DNA from: Tenodera sinensis
Taxonomy: Eukaryota; Arthropoda; Insecta; Mantodea; Mantidae
Reading direction: 5' to 3'
DNA length: 64,000 nt
NCBI GenBank assembly: GCA_030765045.1
Contig: CM060965.1
Location: 151,309,374 to 151,373,373, forward strand
Part shown: positions 58,767 to 64,000 of the stretch, piece by piece
Layout of the letters: the number at the start of each line of letters is the position of its first letter
Position numbering within the stretch: position 1 is the first letter of the stretch
Program-made: the position numbers and the translations under genes
The notes under the pieces: generated by a model
What the model saw: only the letters and a program-made list of their open reading frames with translations
Databases searched by the model: none
What the model was told of the DNA's origin: nothing

Positions 58767-59814
58767 CTACATAAAGGTTTTGGCGTATTTATGAGACAAA
58801 AGACAAACAGGAAAGACCAAATTCCCAGCAGGACTCAAAAGCACGCTAGAATGAGCTTTTAAGGCAACAGCCAGATTAATTAATAACTTCGAAACCAAGG
58901 GAAGTCCCACTTAGAATTGATAAAATGTTCAGTAACCATCTAATGCTAACTCTGTGACTACACATGTACGGAGAGTAAAAATGAGTGGAGCGAGCCTTTC
59001 AATTGGCACTACCAACCAACATAGGGAATTATAACATTCAAAAAGAATTTTTCATCCCGCAATATTCAACACTCTTTTAGCATACATAATAGTTTTACTT
59101 ACCTGTTTAATCGCAGATACAAGGGAAGTTTAAGGAAGTTAATGAAACAACAAAGCAAGCAGGAAGTATTACGTCCTGTTCGCTAATTGTCCCTTAATGT
59201 CCGAAGTCCAAAGAAAAAGTGGGCCCTCAATAACCGTCTTTAAATTATCTACACACGATTAATCTTTAACATAGCAGCAGTTCCATTCCAAATTGAACAG
59301 CCTGCATATGTAAATACTTGTACGGAAGAGGAGTACACCGTACGCGCCGAAATTATTTACAGTTGAGAACAGGGTGCAGTTTACGTAATCTGGCGTAAAC
59401 CAAGTTTAATTTGAAATTGATTCGAGAATGCCAGGACAAGCTACGATCGAAGTGGTCACTCAGGTATTTAATAGACTACCAGATCGGAGCGGGTTGTTGG
59501 AAGCAGTCACATTCCTAGAATACGTCTGCCTTTAATTTAATAGGTTCATAAATATAATACTGTCCGTCTTAAGTTATTATGTATGTATAAGTAACTGAAA
59601 TAATAATTGAAAGATAATTTAAATAATATCTGCGAGGCTCTTACACGCTCTTGATGTTTTAACCACGAACCCACGCAGTTGTAAGAATTTCTAAAATGAT
59701 TTACTAAGTGACTAGCAGACCTTGCGAAAGGGTAAAAATCTTATGTGTTACGTTCACATGACTTTCACTACCCACCATGCTTATTTTACACAGTTTCACA
59801 AATTATCCTTAGGA

Positions 59815-59820
<6 letters not shown>
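58767..59820. other. no recognisable feature
   Basis: AT-rich unique DNA. Confidence 0.4.

Positions 59821-59852
<32 letters not shown>
59820..59852. repeat. CT microsatellite
   Basis: About 16 CT units just before a SINE TSD. Confidence 0.9.
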
Positions 59853-59857
<5 letters not shown>

Positions 59858-59879
59858 ATGTCAATTGAGATAGACTTTG

Positions 59880-60110
59880 ATCGGTCTGGGTGGCTCGATT
59901 GGTTAGGTGATTGGTTATGTTTGAACTTGCAGGCTCAAACCCGGCCCAAACAGATGGTTTTTAAATGTGCTTAAAAGTGACAGCCCCTTATCAGTAGGTT
60001 TATTGGCATGTAAAAGAACTTCCACGAGACAAAATTCCGGCACACTGATGGCGCCCATAGGATCATGGCAATTGACAAACAAAAGCATCAAACAAACAGA
60101 ATATTTAATG
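59880..60110 (+). mobile_element. SINE family 3 copy
   Basis: The TSD TTGAGATAGACTTTG (59865-59879) corresponds to TTGAGATACATCTTTG (60111-60126). The head is GGTCTGGGTGGCTCGATTGG and the body ATGGTTTTTAAATGTGCTT, AAAGAACTTCCACGAGAC, ATGGCAATTGACAAACAAAA. Confidence 0.85.
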
Positions 60111-60269
60111 TTGAGATACATCTTTGTAGAAATAGTTTCATTATACATTTCATTGAAAGTCCAAAGTGAATGGACGTTTAAGCGGCTTGCTATATACCAG
60201 ACTATAAATTACACACTCTCTTCATGATGTTTCGATAAGAAACTGAATAACGAAAATGCTTAAAAATTA

Positions 60270-61118
60270 AAGTAGGTATTGAAAATTCAAACCAATAACA
60301 ACGAATATCTCGGGAGTAGCATAGGCCATTGTAAAGCTTGTTTGAAGTCAATTGGTATTTTAAGCAGGCGTAAGTTTTTAATTTCTCTACCACCCACATA
60401 GGTACAGAAGGTAATTGCATTCCACCCAGAAGTCCATATCGAGGATGCACTGGAAGTACATGTTTTGGGGTCCCCTGACTAAAAAAAGTATTTTTAGAAA
60501 AAGGTGCGTATGTCCGTATACCTGTGATCAGATGATTCAAAATGGAAAGGTCGGTTAAATACTAAATTGGTATTTCACATCAGCATCTCCCAAGGGTGCG
60601 GTACGAAGATTTTCAATAAAATCCCCCCATTCTAAACTACCTTTTACCTTGAAGGTTTCTCTAAAACTCTTCGTTCTGTAGGAATTTTACCTGACAAGTA
60701 AACCGTAATATATGTTAAAAAAAAGTCTTACTGCACAAGAAGCGTAGATTTGATAAAAAACTTGTTTGTGAGCCATTCCGAAATATTCTTTATTTGTTTC
60801 AATGTTGCAATACTTGTACCCTATTTGAGAAAAGTATGTTATTCTTCTCTTTTCATCTCCTTGACCATGCAAAGAGAAGGGAATTTCAAAACTATCACAT
60901 AGTGATCAGCTGCTCTTAAAACGTTTGACTAATGCTTAAAGCATACTGTATTCCCATATTCCCCTTGCATCTACCAGAAGAGTAGCACTAAGATAAGTTC
61001 TGCAAATGTTTATCTCGATTAAGATGAAATAGATCGAGGAATAAGCGTTTGTAAAAATGCTTTGTACAACAGTACGAAAAGTACTACGAGTTCATCACAA
61101 TATTTTTGTAGTACACTT
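60270..61118 (-). mobile_element. MIME-like element, copy H (reversed)
   Basis: Minus-strand left arm from about 61115 (AAGTGTACTACAAAAATATT) through CCTTGTAGGTGCAAGG-type words to TTTAACCGACCTTTCC. The seed is reduced to TATACGGACATACGC and the right arm lies near 60425-60475. At 60270-60330 a plus-oriented piece (CAAACCAATAACAACGAATA, TCTCGG) matches the middle of the left arm, as in copy B. Confidence 0.8.
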
Positions 61119-61123
61119 TAGTG

Positions 61124-61150
61124 TTTTTTTTTTTTTTTTTTTTTTTTTTT
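61124..61150. repeat. T homopolymer, about 27
   Basis: Lies at the outer (5') end of MIME copy H, the same place where copy B has its CA tract. Confidence 0.95.
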
Positions 61151-61370
61151 GCATGCAATTCCTTCTTAAATTAATGCTGCTCAGGCTATTTCCAGAAAAG
61201 GTAACAGTATAGATAACAGTAATTTTAGGAGAAAATAAATATTGTAAATGTGTATATGTAAAGGAAAATTTGAGGTGGGGAGATTTTCTTGAAATCTTCG
61301 CATTATATCTTTAAAAGATAGTGAATATAAGTATCAAGTTATGTGTAACTACCGCATTTACCTTTTGAGT

Positions 61371-61372
<2 letters not shown>

Positions 61373-61411
<39 letters not shown>

Positions 61412-61435
61412 AACACGCACACACACACACACACG

Positions 61436-61470
<35 letters not shown>
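61373..61470. repeat. CT then CA microsatellite at MIME seed
   Basis: (CT)9-like block followed by CA with AAACACGC and ACGCACGC interruptions. It occupies the seed position of copy I. Confidence 0.95.
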
Positions 61471-61471
<1 letters not shown>

Positions 61472-61514
61472 GCTTGTTTTACATTTCTTGTGGGTGGGCT
61501 CAGGGTATCTCAAA

Positions 61515-61753
61515 GGTCGGTCTGGGTGGCTCAGTTGGTTAGACGCTGGCCAACTGCTCCCAAGGTCACGGGTTCAAATCCGGCCCAGACCGATGGTTTT
61601 TAACTGTGCTTAAAAACGACAGCTCCATTTCAGTAGATTTACTGGCATTTAAAAGAACTCCTGTGGGACAAAATTCCGACACACCGCCCATGCCGGTGTG
61701 ATCCTGGCAATTGACAGCGTCGTTAAACAACAAAATATTTTTTTAATTTAAAA
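61515..61753 (+). mobile_element. SINE family 3 copy with paired acceptor stem
   Basis: The TSD GGGTATCTCAAA (61503-61514) matches GGGTGTCTCAAA (61754-61765) with one change. The head starts GGTCTGGGTGGCTCAGTTGG and closes with CCCAGACC, so an 8-bp acceptor stem still pairs. The B box is GGGTTCAAATCC. The anticodon arm is not tRNA-like, so this is a SINE. Confidence 0.9.
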
Positions 61754-61850
61754 GGGTGTCTCAAAACATGTATTTCTAGCGAAATCTAAGTATTAAATTT
61801 TTCGGTGGAATGCCATTCTTGTTCTACTTGCTATAAAAGTGCAGTAGAAG

Positions 61851-63249
61851 TTAAAAGATGATGAAGAATTTCGTAGAAGCACTAGTTGTTAATCTGCTTT
61901 ATTGAAATTGCTGTTTATAAAGAGATCTTGTTTTCATTATCTGTTACCAAAGCTAATCCTCAGCCATTGCATCCCCGATAGACACCAATTTCCAATGAAA
62001 GCTCAAAAGCCGCTGTAACATAGCGTGAAGGACATTAAACAGCCACCGGTTCATGTTTTCAGTTGGAAGGCAATTGGATAACGCAACCGTTTGTAATTAT
62101 CAAATGGAAACAAGCAGTTAGAATGAGAAGTGAGATAAAAGCACTTGTCCCAGCAATCAGATAAAAACAGGGTGTGGTCCACGCCTCGCGCTTTGATTTT
62201 CTCTAAATGCTTTTTACCACACCTTGGTCTTGCTGTTCTATCAGATGCATTTAGACACACACTAAAGATTATTATTTGGATAGCATCAGACACCTGTAAG
62301 TGTTAATACATGTAGTTTCTACACGAATGCTTTATCATAACGCTGATTTCATGCTGGCTGCGCGTCATGTATTTATAATAGTATACTTTTGTAAAGGAAT
62401 AAAATAGCCAAGAATATGAACATTCTCTTGTGTTCAGACCTGAAAGGAGAAGGAATAGAAAACCTCACCCCATTTTTCTTTACTGCTTTCTCCCTTATCC
62501 TCAATATGTGTGTATTCAAGTAGTTGTAGCGTCTCAGGTCATCAATAGAGGAGGATTGTTCCTGTACACTCTAGCTTTTAGGGTACCCTCATTGTAAGCA
62601 CACATTAGTGAATATGTATTGTTTAATTGTAACAGTGCACACCGACCACCATGTACCGTGCACACGATCTGTGCCAGGCTATCGCCCATTCGCATGCCGC
62701 CGTCTGTCGGAAACCACACATAACAACTCTGCACATTAATTTTATGGTCTTCAACTGATGAAATATGAAATACCGGGTTTATAATTAGAAATTTTCAAAT
62801 CTATTTCTTAGTAATCCCTGCATTGCAAAGCTTATCTAACTGAATTAACTTGGAATATTTTTTTTTATCAGTACATGAAATCTAAATCTTCTACACCGAC
62901 ATTAGACACTTTGTATTAAATGAACATTCGATATTATTAAAGTTGTGTTTTATGGCATTCACTCTGGAAAAGATAAACACCGAAAGCGCTTGCACTCTCC
63001 CCGATAACTGAGATAACAGTAATTCAACATTTCTCCATTGGCTACAAATACGGGCACATAACTTTGAATAGGATAAATTCAAATGATTATATTACGATTC
63101 AAGATGTGGAGAACCTTCTTCTCACTTAACTTTTTTTATATATTAGACATGCAATCAAACAGCGGGAGAACAAAAACTTACAAATCGGCTACGCGGTGTT
63201 TTGCCTGTCCGCATCCTCGGCGCTTGTTGCCGTCCGCCGCTAATAATAG
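61851..63249. other. no recognisable feature
   Basis: AT-rich DNA; no ORF above 80 codons and no repeat shared with the window. Confidence 0.4.
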
Positions 63250-63612
63250 AAAGGTGCGAATGAAACCATACAACATTTTAACACTACTTCTAAAGGCTTT
63301 ACTTACCAATTTAATGAAAGAAGACACTGAAACTGGCCATCGCCGTTGCCCATACATACATTTTTGGCACGTCTTTAGAATATCCATCACTCACTGTAGT
63401 TCACGTTGAGAAATACTGGCAATTTTCTGGCGGATATTTTGTTTTAATTGTTCCACAGTGTGTGAGTTCGTCTCGTACACTTTGTTTTAAGATACCCTTG
63501 AGATAGAAATTGCAGGGGTTTAGGTCCGGGGACTTAATAATGCTATCGTGAAACACACTTTCAATTGTTCTCATCGAAAGATTGGCCGTATGAGCTGTTG
63601 CAGAGTCTTATT
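63250..63612 (-). pseudogene. IS630/Tc1-superfamily transposase C-terminus, decayed
   Basis: The minus strand reads DSATAHTANLSMRTIESVFH (the catalytic-Asp region, QDxATAH in relatives), then KSPDLNPCNFYLKG. The remaining C-terminal part follows in another frame (EQLKQNIRQKIASIS, then VMDILKTCQKCM after a stop). In this arthropod family the motif is normally SPDL..CDF with the last Asp catalytic; here it is Asn. About 10 residues before SPDL are missing. The upstream part is cut off where MIME copy J begins. Confidence 0.75.
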
Positions 63613-63620
63613 AAAAAAAT

Positions 63621-64000
63621 ATGTGTTGCACTCACACGACTTTCTCTCCTCTTCTACTAACCATTCTTACAAACTCTTATACCTATATTTCGTTCGTGTT
63701 AGTTGAGATAACCATTTGTACAAATTATCTTATTGCTTATTTCCTTGTAGGTGCAAGGGGAATATCAAAATAGAGTAGGCTATGAGCGATAGATCTTTTA
63801 AAGCTTTGAGATCCCGTTCTCTTTGCACGCTTCACATATAAAAAAATGTTCCATGTAAAGGGTAGTTTAGGGTGGGACTATTTTCTTCAAAATCTTCGTG
63901 TTGCATCCTTGAAAGACATTAAACTTAAATACCAACTTTGGTTTTTAACCGACTTTTCGTTTTTTAGTTATGTTCACAGACACACACAGATAGACACACA
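63621..64000 (+). mobile_element. MIME-like element, copy J (runs off the window)
   Basis: ATGTGTTGCACTCACACGAC begins the left arm, followed by TTATTTCCTTGTAGGTGCAA, TTAAAGCTTTGAGATCCCG, TTCCATGTAAAGGGTAGTTT, TCTTCGTGTTGCATCCTTG and TTGGTTTTTAACCGACTTTT. It reaches the CA-type seed at about 63975, where the window ends. It is close to copies B and D and internally compact: about 250 bp of the middle of the arm is missing. Confidence 0.9.

Larger units (their letters stand above)
61165..61850 (+). mobile_element. MIME-like element, copy I (partial, split by a SINE)
   Basis: The second half of the left arm (GGCTATTTCCAGAAAAGG, GAGGTGGGGAGATTTTCTTG, AATCTTCGCATTATATC) leads to a CT/CA expansion at the seed (about 61373-61470). 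The right arm resumes after the SINE at 61754 (GTGTCTCAAAACATGTATTT, CTAGCGAAATCTAAG, TTCGGTGGAATGCC). It is tail-to-head with copy H in opposite orientation. Confidence 0.8.

Noticed and set aside
61517..61594. A functional tRNA gene at the head of the SINE, since the acceptor stem pairs.
   Set aside because: The anticodon arm does not fold properly and the sequence is joined to a body repeated at 8.1 and 59.9 kb with TSDs.

Overview
This is non-coding, repeat-packed DNA from a large animal genome, most likely an arthropod and probably an insect. The basis is the mix of mobile elements: R1-, Jockey-, CR1/Jockey- and RTE-like LINEs, a hAT, a Tc1 with double inverted repeats, an IS630-like remnant, and several tRNA-headed SINEs. 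The species cannot be named from this window. I found no convincing host protein gene and no functional RNA gene. The only two host-like ORFs (31.4 kb and 37.2 kb) are weak candidates.

Left third (1-20 kb): a TG-rich microsatellite opens the window. It is followed by scattered SINEs, a 93-bp satellite of 11 units (6.71-7.72 kb), a 130-bp CA tract, a decayed LINE 3' end (10.9-11.2 kb) and a full-length but dead RTE-like LINE (14.59-17.73 kb) flanked by an 11-12 bp target-site duplication (TSD).

Middle (20-41 kb): a nested R1 LINE remnant carries a Jockey-like LINE with a 9-bp TSD and a 64-bp SINE fragment with a 12-bp TSD. Beyond it lie a 5'-truncated CR1/Jockey-like LINE (29.0-30.8 kb), two candidate non-autonomous inverted-repeat elements, a 40-bp minisatellite, a decayed hAT with 16-bp terminal inverted repeats (TIRs) and a perfect 8-bp TSD (34.53-36.81 kb), and a decayed Tc1 element with an IR/DR end structure (37.86-39.36 kb).

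Right third (41-64 kb): an 11.7-kb tetranucleotide array of CTTC/CTAC (42.40-54.12 kb) dominates. All three plus-strand frames stay open through it, which creates spurious ORFs of 2,554, 3,728 and 3,717 codons. The array sits between the left and right arms of one copy of an interspersed element that recurs about ten times in the window. I call it MIME-like, after microsatellite-initiating mobile elements. Other copies hold a short unexpanded seed, a CA tract, or an alternating CG/CA tract at the same internal position. The giant array therefore looks like an extreme expansion of the element's own internal seed. This element family and its expansion series are the most noteworthy thing here.
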